This document shows, one piece after another, positions 22,901-29,557 of a DNA stretch of 32,430 nucleotides. The stretch is taken from IMG/VR virus record IMGVR_UViG_3300025305_000072, positions 1-32,430 of that record. The stretch is one strand, 5' to 3'. Origin of the DNA: a virus. The first letter of the stretch is position 1; each line of letters begins with the position of its first letter. The notes under the pieces were generated by a model, which did not search any database, had not been told where the DNA came from, and saw nothing but the letters and a program-made list of their open reading frames with translations. The position numbers and the translations under genes are program-made.

Positions 22901-24876
22901 AATTCTTCCAATCCATCCAGCTTTTCTTCCAGAGCTTTAAGATTCTCTCCGTCTGGATCAACCTCGGCAGCAATCTCTTCAATGACTCCGTCTCTATTTT
23001 TGGGGCCTTTGAAACGAGCGGTGATATGCTCCCATACCGCTCCCAGTTTATATGTGGGTGGTGAAGAAAGATGTTCTATACCGAGAGCAGGCTGTCCGGC
23101 AGACTCGATAGCTCGCTCCTGCGCCTGAACGCTTACCAAGAGTGTCTCAAGTTTTTTCTTATATTCAATTAGTTCAGGATCTGCCTTCTCGGCAATCTTC
23201 TTATCGACCTTGGCAATCTCCTCATTGACCATGTCAGAGGTGAGGACTTCCAAATCCAACTCGTCGAGTTCGGCCTGAGCCTCAGCATTGTCTTGCTCTT
23301 CGAGAACGGCGGGCATTGTACCATTCCAAGTCCCATTCTCGACCATCTTCAGGGCCTCTCGATACCTGATCATCTCCCTGCCGTAGTTTACCAGTTCATC
23401 TGCAAGTTGTGCGCTGTCTGATTCATGTTGCTCTTCAATTTTCTTTTCCGCTGCTTCGCGTTGATTCTTTGTCTTTAATTTACGCTTGCTTAACCGCTTC
23501 AATCGATCATCGCGTAGTTGATCAATCTTATTTTTCTGTTCGGCGTGTATCTCGCTAGCCCGCTTATCGATATCCGTGTCGTTGCCCGTGAGTACCTGTT
23601 GCCGGATTTTCTCTTGTTCCTCGGCGTGCGCCTTTTCCTCGTTATATTGGTCCTCAGTGATCTCTCCCTTATTGTAGCGTTCCTCAATAGCAGCGAAGTC
23701 CGGGCCGGTAACCATGTTATCGACTTCGTCGGCAGTGTATTTGCCGGTTTCGAGAGCATGTGTAAATGATTTGCCAGCTTCTACACGCGCCTGATATTTC
23801 CCGCCTCGTACCCTGATACCGGCAGCAGATCGCACATACATGGAAGCTATGATATCGGCAACGGCACCAACCTCACCGCCAATGATGGCTTCCTTCAGGG
23901 CTTCGGTGCCAGCATTTTCCAAAGCGTCTTCGTCGTAGAGAACCTTGGCTAGCACAGACTGGAGGAACCCTGCGCCACCTTCCTGAATGGCTTCCTCGGT
24001 AGCTTGCTGGGCAGCAGACTGGAACATCTTGCCAGTTGTCATATCGATGCCCTTCTCAATTGCATCCGGGCCGAATCTCCCTGCGAGCCTGCTGACGGGC
24101 ATCATTTCAGTCCACCCTAGACCAAGACCGCCCAAGAGAGCCGCCACTTCCGTGCCCTTGCCGACATCCCTTCCGGTACGCTCCTCGTAGTCAGCGACCA
24201 TTCCGGCCTGTTGGCCTGCGCCCATGAGCATCGCGCCCCCATAGGCCGCGTATGGACCTACATAGGGAATGAAGGCGGTTCCTGCCATGGCCGCTACCTG
24301 ACCCAGTCCCATGGCTAGTTGTGGTAGGTTGGCGTCCCGGTACACCGGATCGATTTCGTCGTAGAGGTCTTGTAGTTTCTTTCTCAGTTGCTTTTCGCGA
24401 TCCGTATCCTTGTCGGGCGTAGCAAGTCCGAGGAGTCCCTGTTCGGCCATGAGCGCGAACTGTTTCGCTCCTCGTGGGAAGGCTTTTACGGCCTCAAAAG
24501 CAGATCCGAGAAGTGTGCCCTCTTTCTCTGGGACTGGGTCTTCTATACCTAACGAGGCAATGCCAGTCCTATCTCGGCCCGTCCGTGCGGCATCGTCCCC
24601 TCGTGTCGGGAACCCTCGTGTCGGGAACCCGGAAGATTCCTGCCGCGTAGGGAATCCCCGCGTAGGGAATCCCTGCGTAGGGAATCCTGAAGACTCTTCT
24701 TGGGGAGAGAATCCTCTTGTAGGAAATCCTCTTGTAGGAAATCCTGAAGATTCTTCTTGGTCGGGAGGAGGAGAACTGGACCCAGTTACCCTACGAATAA
24801 ACCGGGCACGTTCCTCTGGGGACATGCCCGGCGGTATTCGCACAACCCTGCCGTCAGATAAGGTAATTGTTTCCAC
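16912..24876 (-). CDS. Giant polyvalent virion protein with zinc-peptidase motif (2654 aa)
   Basis: In order: a Pro/Gly-Phe-Pro-Thr-Arg-rich N-terminus with a pentapeptide array; a hydrophobic Gly/Ala-rich helical region (about 185-260); a long Glu/Lys-rich coiled coil (about 370-800); His1182-Glu-Gly-Ala-His1186, a zinc-peptidase motif, with Glu1245 as possible third ligand; further helical segments; a Phe-Ala-His-Asp-Ala-Gly-Leu...Pro-Tyr-Ile-Pro-Phe-Tyr block (about 1770); and an LPD38-like domain (about 2165-2290) with Asn-Tyr-Gly-Arg-Arg-Gly and Pro-Phe-Leu-Asn-Gly. Such proteins are packaged in the virion and enter with the DNA, in the role of T7 gp16. The start is a GTG at 24876 with a weak ribosome site. 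Confidence 0.8.
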   Translation of the reverse strand: METITLSDGRVVRIPPGMSPEERARFIRRVTGSSSPPPDQEESSGFPTRGFPTRGFSPQEESSGFPTQGFPTRGFPTRQESSGFPTRGFPTRGDDAARTGRDRTGIASLGIEDPVPEKEGTLLGSAFEAVKAFPRGAKQFALMAEQGLLGLATPDKDTDREKQLRKKLQDLYDEIDPVYRDANLPQLAMGLGQVAAMAGTAFIPYVGPYAAYGGAMLMGAGQQAGMVADYEERTGRDVGKGTEVAALLGGLGLGWTEMMPVSRLAGRFGPDAIEKGIDMTTGKMFQSAAQQATEEAIQEGGAGFLQSVLAKVLYDEDALENAGTEALKEAIIGGEVGAVADIIASMYVRSAAGIRVRGGKYQARVEAGKSFTHALETGKYTADEVDNMVTGPDFAAIEERYNKGEITEDQYNEEKAHAEEQEKIRQQVLTGNDTDIDKRASEIHAEQKNKIDQLRDDRLKRLSKRKLKTKNQREAAEKKIEEQHESDSAQLADELVNYGREMIRYREALKMVENGTWNGTMPAVLEEQDNAEAQAELDELDLEVLTSDMVNEEIAKVDKKIAEKADPELIEYKKKLETLLVSVQAQERAIESAGQPALGIEHLSSPPTYKLGAVWEHITARFKGPKNRDGVIEEIAAEVDPDGENLKALEEKLDGLEELEERIDENKYEQNLLRTEEMKLELERLALLDYHEGRYVDAKARLDEYRRRYPEKESSKKRAEARQQAQDGELSPEALEQLREEAEQKQAAVSEKMQILKEKEAALLEETKYKKPAGVHLEYEGRGIEYSRTPMTETVSGQEGVNLQKVALELQIENKGVDRAEIEQRLANLENDQESPELIADRIGATPEQAALIAELSGRPRDTDMSIGEVENTVKSLLDAKNASSALDQIINIRSIPETDRKLEDSKSQDKPVRRDRVYAGPWTTVLAEPAFKKVKEIYDNLVKAGKPVDVELIKATLEAKNYDVPKNPTRTKAFQRVMNDAVGNDLSWSNLSDAQKMTVFERVLGSQQQQDKSPIGRENLLRRKELRRLQKQEGAIPKSPHESKQDVDNLVVAGKTIKEWRNIAIKYIKEAGLPNETEIVFEIEQNAELLGKQVEDVTFLGAFEMETDPKTGNVVMENGRPKLKLDKNNKPIYRPAYTNGAVSSLQNYGNQITFNLSQIAREFGKITDANIDDLMKHAVAHEGAHIHILKNMKVWERKALEKFGHTKVPVEVDPDAAAEGLTWREWVRDVQGYQDKTDADLTEETSVHILDALAQGKIPAAKSVGAIGKIKRELRGRFKAMAGAAQDTDILPVIRVFEKIQNRELVDRREREGRLERKAADLQLIDRAKPEDVKELIRAIKTKDRDKIEEVADRIVMSRVDAAEESQKKPTESLLDSLINDFRARADIDGTPKTSLSVLNLAALEDGNVGPAALDAYFRIKDGRALAYRMPVSPRDLRSFRFGHNSSVMSEKEELLLQEFADMGIITAELDPGGKQVIDGMTLQDPDGNTIENGAQLEEAITRTKKEMLRGRLMDKRIFQWLSSKKSYDKEVKRYGTTLGVLAENSAIAAWRFADNALNFIPGIMKYGMISYVKGGFQHVPLTREGRAVKGLNEIFKTIVEIDGPGRKWPWGEIKVGDAQRMVMTYMTMRRVEGIQTAMRSAHNDLIMARRENQADLALDLETRIRELNALYERANPRKKGKKWPEEERNTRRLKDGTLKGSFYDVVVGKVHQSETTDVLDKGYNEVAATIDRVNREAGDGDKPSLAALKFEREYADFNWHLIQFAHDAGLVSESRKDFMQSMPYIPFYVKEDPVDPEGKKHPDALASDGTLVNINNEEYQKREQEKKDAETAYDNHGGEPVRGDPLIDKYLDGSFHEINDNLIFNVTKNVRTILEQSMENIAASRTMRDEVNSGTAIRLAVVPAWKRRRYNALKKRIDDAMGQKQITEESQHPSYSEVQELKAEIDAIEKIRRRQKKIAEAKGWDTSLIVKTKGITESTYKADLAKVRERLPNATREELEDILQDHKKLEANEIKLETNILENGSEQEYLVADAMLAKSAMSVALSPRQMIEDFFGKIPVLGESERLNRGLSRIVVGSSTLLRELVTRSPAFQLKNIIRDSMQASVTFGGGMELIFKTLQNVIDPDIVEKAEKRGLGIGVDWSPDPSRSTATTVKMLSKGEMKWSSPIDITLLAWDALGRMSKQSEVATRMAVYDTVMAQTDGNAAQATLEAMEIINYGRRGSNPLFSIITSMAPFLNGRIQGLDVMARTHLGAYDAPGILSNEKRIRPDSGLHQARRAGVVLGRGLFISSMTLLYYMAMHDEEEYKNAREDMKNDWWLIPLGDGMPGVKIPIPFEVGVLYKTIPEQIARAIVEEEHDFRDVRGEVKRQVQASLSLDLRPQIIRPVWDAMNNRDVFQRDRIVPSWMSESVSAPEQFNPYTSYLSKKLSGGINKIPLVRNADFLTSPMKLEYMLRQYFGTIGAYGLATADRIAAEFHDDNIVGTAADFPIPLIGEIVGLSPLDRRGRESGFNTQTLVNTPMLGDLLFDPARGGGYQEDFYEMLEDVNKIVTTLGQIEKRRRYGPEGKAQEYEEKHEEYLRHKDRLSHMKRFMDEWREDRDDLLERRDLSEKGKRSMLYRMIETRDDHLREMLDIMADIREDRDLIEQVLGERP
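24601..24745 (-). repeat. Array of 15-bp coding repeats (Gly-Phe-Pro-Thr-Arg)
   Basis: Three local groups encode seven Gly-Phe-Pro-Thr-Arg/Gln units in the giant protein: two identical 15-mers (24601-24630), three near-identical ones (24644-24688) and two identical ones (24716-24745). Units within a group match at DNA level but groups differ. The groups are separated by Gln-Glu-Ser-Ser spacers. This pattern suggests recent local duplication. Confidence 0.9.
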
Positions 24877-24903
24877 AATTTATAATGTCTTATGTTATGG
24901 ATG

Positions 24904-26925
24904 TTACTCTGGCTGTTCCTTTGCAAACTCTGCCAGAACCATGTTGCGTCTCTCTTCGGGAAGTTCGGTCAAAGTCCGACGTAACTGCATTTCGTCGAGT
25001 TCTGAAGCGTCCTCCATTAGTCTACGTACAAGCTCTTGGTCACTAAGTTGCCCAAGCTCATTGACGTAAACCGATAGCTGTTCCTCAAATCCAGCCCCAC
25101 CACTGACGCCACCCCTTCCTTCGGTCCATTTTGCTGTCGCTATGGGCAAGCCAAATCGCCCTTCTACTGCAGTAGGTATTATTCCGCTTGGACCCATATA
25201 GTACCTCTCCATTATTTTACGCAGCCTCGTTTGGTAGTTATCATACGCTGTTCTCTCCGGCGATCCCTCCTTAGCGAACCTGTCACCGGGAGCATATAAC
25301 CTTGCGTCATTAACGAGGTTTTCAATCACTTCTTGCATCGCCGGATCATGCCGATAATTCTCCGCTTGGATTTCTGCCGCCCCAAGTGCGGCCTCATAAT
25401 CTATTCGGGCCGATTCCAGATCGACCGCGCCACGATGCCTTTCTTTAAGCAAGTCAATTTCCGACTTCATGAGATTTATTGCCTCTGTTCGTGGCAAGTT
25501 CGCAATATCCTGTAGGCGTTTCGTCTCAACATTACGATATGCCTCTTGCGCGGTGTTGTAGTCTATCATGCCCTTATCTAACAGGTCGGCGATTTCCTTA
25601 GTCTGCGTTGCAATATCCTCACGAATTGTCTTGTCACGAGTGGTTATGCCAGTTATGACATTCTTGTATTTGTCAGGATCTCTGCTAGTGTCCAGCACCA
25701 ATGAAGACAGGTCTCCAAAGAGTCTGGCTGTTCTCAGGCTATCTATCTCTTCGCCCGTCAACATTTGCTCATCAAGCTCTGCTAGTCTTTCCATGCGAGT
25801 ACCGTACAGTTCTTCGTGGCCCAACCTTGTAGCCAATGCGGATGCCTCTCTGTGTTTTTCCGCAGCTATGTCTTCTGCGGTTCTTGTGGTCAGCAGGTCT
25901 CTGGTACCCTGAATTAGCTCCCGTCCCTCTTCTATATTGCCGCTAGGAACCCCGGACCAACTAGTTCTTCTAACCCCTGAGCCTGTTGTTGCAGGGAGAA
26001 GTTCAAATCCACTAAGCCTCTCCACAAGCGAAGCACGGCCCTCTTCCGCTTGCTGTGCTGCTCGTTCCTCTTCCGTCGGAACATCGAAGCCTGCTTGTAG
26101 GGCATGTGCGACCGGATCGAATTGAGGAACCTCGTCTGGATCTGCGCCCGCATCCCTTCGTTGCACCAGCCACGAAACCTCTTCATCGCTCTCGGCGTCC
26201 CTGATCCTCTCGGCAAACCGTATCTGACGGTTTTGTGCTGCCAGTGCTTCTCTATTACGCCTCCTAGCTTGTTCAGGTCCAACGTCATGTGGGCCGGTTC
26301 GTCGAGGCACGGGTTCCTGACGACCCCTATAGTCTCCTAGCTCGACAGGGTCCAAGTCCCCTCGTCCCCTTATCCATTCTCGATGAGCTTCCGATTCACC
26401 ACGCAGAAGTGATTCCGCTTCTTCCCTAGCCCCCGGAACCGCCGCATAAAGCCTCTCCACCGCCGTCAGACCCGAATCCCCTCCGAAACCTCTCCCTGCT
26501 TCTTCAATTTCTTCTTCGGTTGGATGAGAGCCGCCATGATAATAGCCCGGTATCAGGCCGCCAGATGCCGCCATCATTGGGGGCTGTGGACCCATGGGAG
26601 ACTGTGGACCCATCTCTTGCGTGGCTATGCCCCGCTGAAGATCGGCCATCTCCATCTGGTCGGGAGGCATCCCTGCGCCCATTGATGGATCTGCGCCAGT
26701 GATACCAGCAAACTCCTGTTTTACCTTATCGTCTACCGTGGGCGGGTTCGCTGCCTCGTGCTGGGCACGCCTTGCTTCGTCATCTGCACGAACCTTTGAC
26801 CTACGACTCATCTCTAGGGTGATCGGATAGGAATCAATCTCTTCGTTACCACCCTGAGTGCCAAGAGCCGTAAGCTCGGGATCAGAAAGATTTTCTAGGT
26901 ATCGTTGTTGCTGAATTATATTCAT
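24904..26925 (-). CDS. Virion protein, helical (673 aa)
   Basis: The first 120 residues are acidic and Met/Pro/Gln-rich. A Gly-Gly-Leu-Ile-Pro-Gly-Tyr...Gly-Gly motif lies at 122-132. The remainder is mostly charged helix with long Ala/Glu/Arg stretches and probably coiled coil (about 400-640). Its place before the giant protein, and the motif shared with the next two genes, suggest an internal core or ejection protein comparable in position to T7 gp15. This is inferred from position and composition; I see no enzymatic motif. Confidence 0.65.
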   Translation of the reverse strand: MNIIQQQRYLENLSDPELTALGTQGGNEEIDSYPITLEMSRRSKVRADDEARRAQHEAANPPTVDDKVKQEFAGITGADPSMGAGMPPDQMEMADLQRGIATQEMGPQSPMGPQPPMMAASGGLIPGYYHGGSHPTEEEIEEAGRGFGGDSGLTAVERLYAAVPGAREEAESLLRGESEAHREWIRGRGDLDPVELGDYRGRQEPVPRRTGPHDVGPEQARRRNREALAAQNRQIRFAERIRDAESDEEVSWLVQRRDAGADPDEVPQFDPVAHALQAGFDVPTEEERAAQQAEEGRASLVERLSGFELLPATTGSGVRRTSWSGVPSGNIEEGRELIQGTRDLLTTRTAEDIAAEKHREASALATRLGHEELYGTRMERLAELDEQMLTGEEIDSLRTARLFGDLSSLVLDTSRDPDKYKNVITGITTRDKTIREDIATQTKEIADLLDKGMIDYNTAQEAYRNVETKRLQDIANLPRTEAINLMKSEIDLLKERHRGAVDLESARIDYEAALGAAEIQAENYRHDPAMQEVIENLVNDARLYAPGDRFAKEGSPERTAYDNYQTRLRKIMERYYMGPSGIIPTAVEGRFGLPIATAKWTEGRGGVSGGAGFEEQLSVYVNELGQLSDQELVRRLMEDASELDEMQLRRTLTELPEERRNMVLAEFAKEQPE

Positions 26926-26965
26926 CTATCAATCACTTATGTGGTCACTTTCCCCGGACGCTGCG

Positions 26966-29557
26966 TTATCCTCCGAAAAACTTTGCTTCGCGCTGGGCTG
27001 CCGCTTCTGCTGCTGCTGCTGCTGCTTCCTGCTGCTGTTGATATCGATAATACGCGCCATATCCATGAGGGTCAGGTTGTCCAGCCTGTGGGTGCCCCTG
27101 AGGGAATACTGCCCCTGTTCGTGGGCTAGTTGTCTCCGGCTGCTGTCCGGGTGGACCACTGGGGAATAGGTCTCTGCCCAAACCCGCTAAAGAGAAACCA
27201 TGTCTTCCCCCCGTTGTTTCTACGGGCTGATTCTGTGCCGCCCACATTCCTGCTCCTGCAATACCGGCACCGAGTGCCCTTTCTCCAGAAGAAAGCATCG
27301 GATTATATCTTGCCTGATGCGTGATATTCTGGTAAGGCAGGCCGCTCATCTGTCTTCTCATCCAATCGAGACGTTTCTCAGGATCGTCCTTGGCCTTTTG
27401 CCATTCTTCTCTCGCAGTATCGTATCCAGCCTGTATACGTCTGGCTTCCTTCTCGCCAGCCGCACCCATTGTCCGCAGTCTTTCTAGCTGCTGTGCCTGT
27501 TGCTGGCCGCCCAGTGTTGCCTGTTGACCACCTATACCAGCCAACTGTCCATATAGCCCTGCTTCACCGCCAAGGGCTCCCTGTTGGCCTCTCCATAGGT
27601 CAGACATAGTGCCAAAGCCCTGTTGCTGCATACCAGCCGCTGCCGCTTGCTGGGCTGCTTGCTGTGATGCTGCCTGTTGCTCTGCCGTCAACTGTTGTCC
27701 AGTGCCAGCAAATTGTGCTGCCCTGTCCGATTCAAACGCTGCTCTGGCTTCACGCTGTGCATCTGCGTAAGCCTTTCCGGTAACGTCGGCTATCTGCTGG
27801 GTTGTTTGCTGGCCTATCATCCCCTCTTCTATAGCTCGACGATATCCTCCCGTCCCGCCCATTGCGGTCTGGGAAGCTACCTCCGCCCTTTGACGCGCCG
27901 CCTCGTCTCGTATTGCCTGTATCTGAGGATCGAGTACGCCTTCAGTGTATTGTGAAACGTATGGGTCCAAGGCACCTGCTGCTCTCTGCATTTCTGGAGT
28001 AGCGGCCTGTTCGCCTATACTTCTGGCTCTTGCTGCAGCTTCTGCGCCAGCTTCAGTCATGCCAGCAGCAGCAGCCTGCGCCTGTTCCTGTGCCAATGGT
28101 GCGTAAGCACCAAACTTTCTTGCCATCGCGGCCTGTTCTGGTGCAAGACTGCCAACTCCTCGTGCTGCATCACGCATTGTCTGTTCAGCTTGAAGTGTTG
28201 CTTGTGGACCTGCACCCTTTCCAAATGCACCATAACCAGCCTGAGCAGCCGCCTCTAATTCGGTGGGTGCTGCAATAAATGGACCCTGATACGCTTCATA
28301 CGGCCTTGTGCCAGCTTCCATAATGCCTGATTTAATAGCCGCCCAGTCTCCTGCCACCTCCGGTGAAACAAATGATTGGGTAGAAAAGAAGTCGCTTGGG
28401 CCGCCATATCCAGAATATGCGGCGGGCCTTGCGTAGTTTGGTGATACCGCTTGAGACTGATACCGTGGAGGAGCCGCAGTTTGCGGTTGACCCGGAGAAG
28501 GTTGCCCTCCACCACCCGGACTACCCGGTGGTCCAGTATCTGGACCGCCCGGCACGCCGCCTTGCTGCTGTTGATACTGAGCAAGTCCCGCCGGATCATT
28601 CAAGAATGGATCGGATCGTGATCCCGTACCAGCAGCAGTAGCGGGAGTCCATGGATCGAATCTACCACCACCCCATTGCGGGGCCGGTGGTCTACCCGAC
28701 TGAGGGCCACCACCCGGACCACCCGGTTGCGCCATCATCATCCCGCTAGGCTGCTGCATTCCTCCACCCCATCCACCACCACCCGGTGCGGCAGGACCAC
28801 CCATAAGTGGCTGTTTTCCAAAGCCGCCCGGAGGGGCTCCCATGGGCTGCTGCATTCCGCCACCCCACTGACCTCCGCCACCACCCGGTTGCATTCCCTT
28901 ACTACCACCCCACTGACCTCCGAACTGATAGCCCGGAATCTTGCCACCCGCAGCACGACCCATTGCTATGGATTCATAAACCGAGGATTGCCTGTCTCTC
29001 GGACCGAGTAAACCTCTCACCCCTCTTATAAGTTTGTCTTCAAGAGCCCCAAACACTTCCCCTCCTTTATCCCAGCCACGGCGGGCGGCTGGCCGCAATC
29101 TATCCTCCACGGCTACCCCTATCCTATCCAGAGTAGGTTTGCCAACCAGAGCCGTTATTCCTGCACTCGGCCCTTCCCTAGCCATGCGTTCCAACGCTGT
29201 TTTTATGCGGCCCCCAATACGTCGATCAATGTCTCTCTGCCTCTGCTGATCCTCTGGCGAGAGTGGGCTAAGCGTATCACGGTTTAATAATAGTCTTGTC
29301 AGGTTAAATGGCTGTTGACCTATTCCCATCTCTCTCAAGGGAGAGTCCCCTCCGTAGTAGTCTCTCTCGACTGATTCTGCCCAATCCAGAGAATGTCTTT
29401 GGTCTCCATTTCTTCTAAGCTCCCTCTTAACCTTGCCCTTGATTAAATTTCTATTTATAGGAGTTTCTTGGGAAACAACGGACTTCAGTATTTCTGTACC
29501 TACCCCTACTTTTCCCCCACCCCGATAACGATGTTTCTTACGCATATTCTTCACCAT
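26966..29557 (-). CDS. Gly/Gln/Ala-rich virion protein (863 aa)
   Basis: A basic N-terminus is followed by a helical region. Gly-Gly-Lys-Ile-Pro-Gly-Tyr-Gln-Phe-Gly-Gly (204-214) leads into a Gly/Pro/Met/Gln-rich disordered stretch (about 215-380). The C-terminal half is Ala/Gln/Arg-rich helix, with a Leu-Asp-Pro-Tyr-Val-Ser-Gln-Tyr segment that I associate with marine phage internal virion proteins. It overlaps the upstream virion gene by up to 20 bp; the start may be 29557 or the ATG at 29545. The Ala/Gln-rich helix and the shared motif suggest an internal head protein injected with DNA. Confidence 0.65.
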   Translation of the reverse strand: MVKNMRKKHRYRGGGKVGVGTEILKSVVSQETPINRNLIKGKVKRELRRNGDQRHSLDWAESVERDYYGGDSPLREMGIGQQPFNLTRLLLNRDTLSPLSPEDQQRQRDIDRRIGGRIKTALERMAREGPSAGITALVGKPTLDRIGVAVEDRLRPAARRGWDKGGEVFGALEDKLIRGVRGLLGPRDRQSSVYESIAMGRAAGGKIPGYQFGGQWGGSKGMQPGGGGGQWGGGMQQPMGAPPGGFGKQPLMGGPAAPGGGGWGGGMQQPSGMMMAQPGGPGGGPQSGRPPAPQWGGGRFDPWTPATAAGTGSRSDPFLNDPAGLAQYQQQQGGVPGGPDTGPPGSPGGGGQPSPGQPQTAAPPRYQSQAVSPNYARPAAYSGYGGPSDFFSTQSFVSPEVAGDWAAIKSGIMEAGTRPYEAYQGPFIAAPTELEAAAQAGYGAFGKGAGPQATLQAEQTMRDAARGVGSLAPEQAAMARKFGAYAPLAQEQAQAAAAGMTEAGAEAAARARSIGEQAATPEMQRAAGALDPYVSQYTEGVLDPQIQAIRDEAARQRAEVASQTAMGGTGGYRRAIEEGMIGQQTTQQIADVTGKAYADAQREARAAFESDRAAQFAGTGQQLTAEQQAASQQAAQQAAAAGMQQQGFGTMSDLWRGQQGALGGEAGLYGQLAGIGGQQATLGGQQQAQQLERLRTMGAAGEKEARRIQAGYDTAREEWQKAKDDPEKRLDWMRRQMSGLPYQNITHQARYNPMLSSGERALGAGIAGAGMWAAQNQPVETTGGRHGFSLAGLGRDLFPSGPPGQQPETTSPRTGAVFPQGHPQAGQPDPHGYGAYYRYQQQQEAAAAAAEAAAQREAKFFGG

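Noticed and set aside
24410-25069. Rightward open frame opposite the giant protein start
   Set aside because: Shadow of the repeat array and of two real leftward genes.
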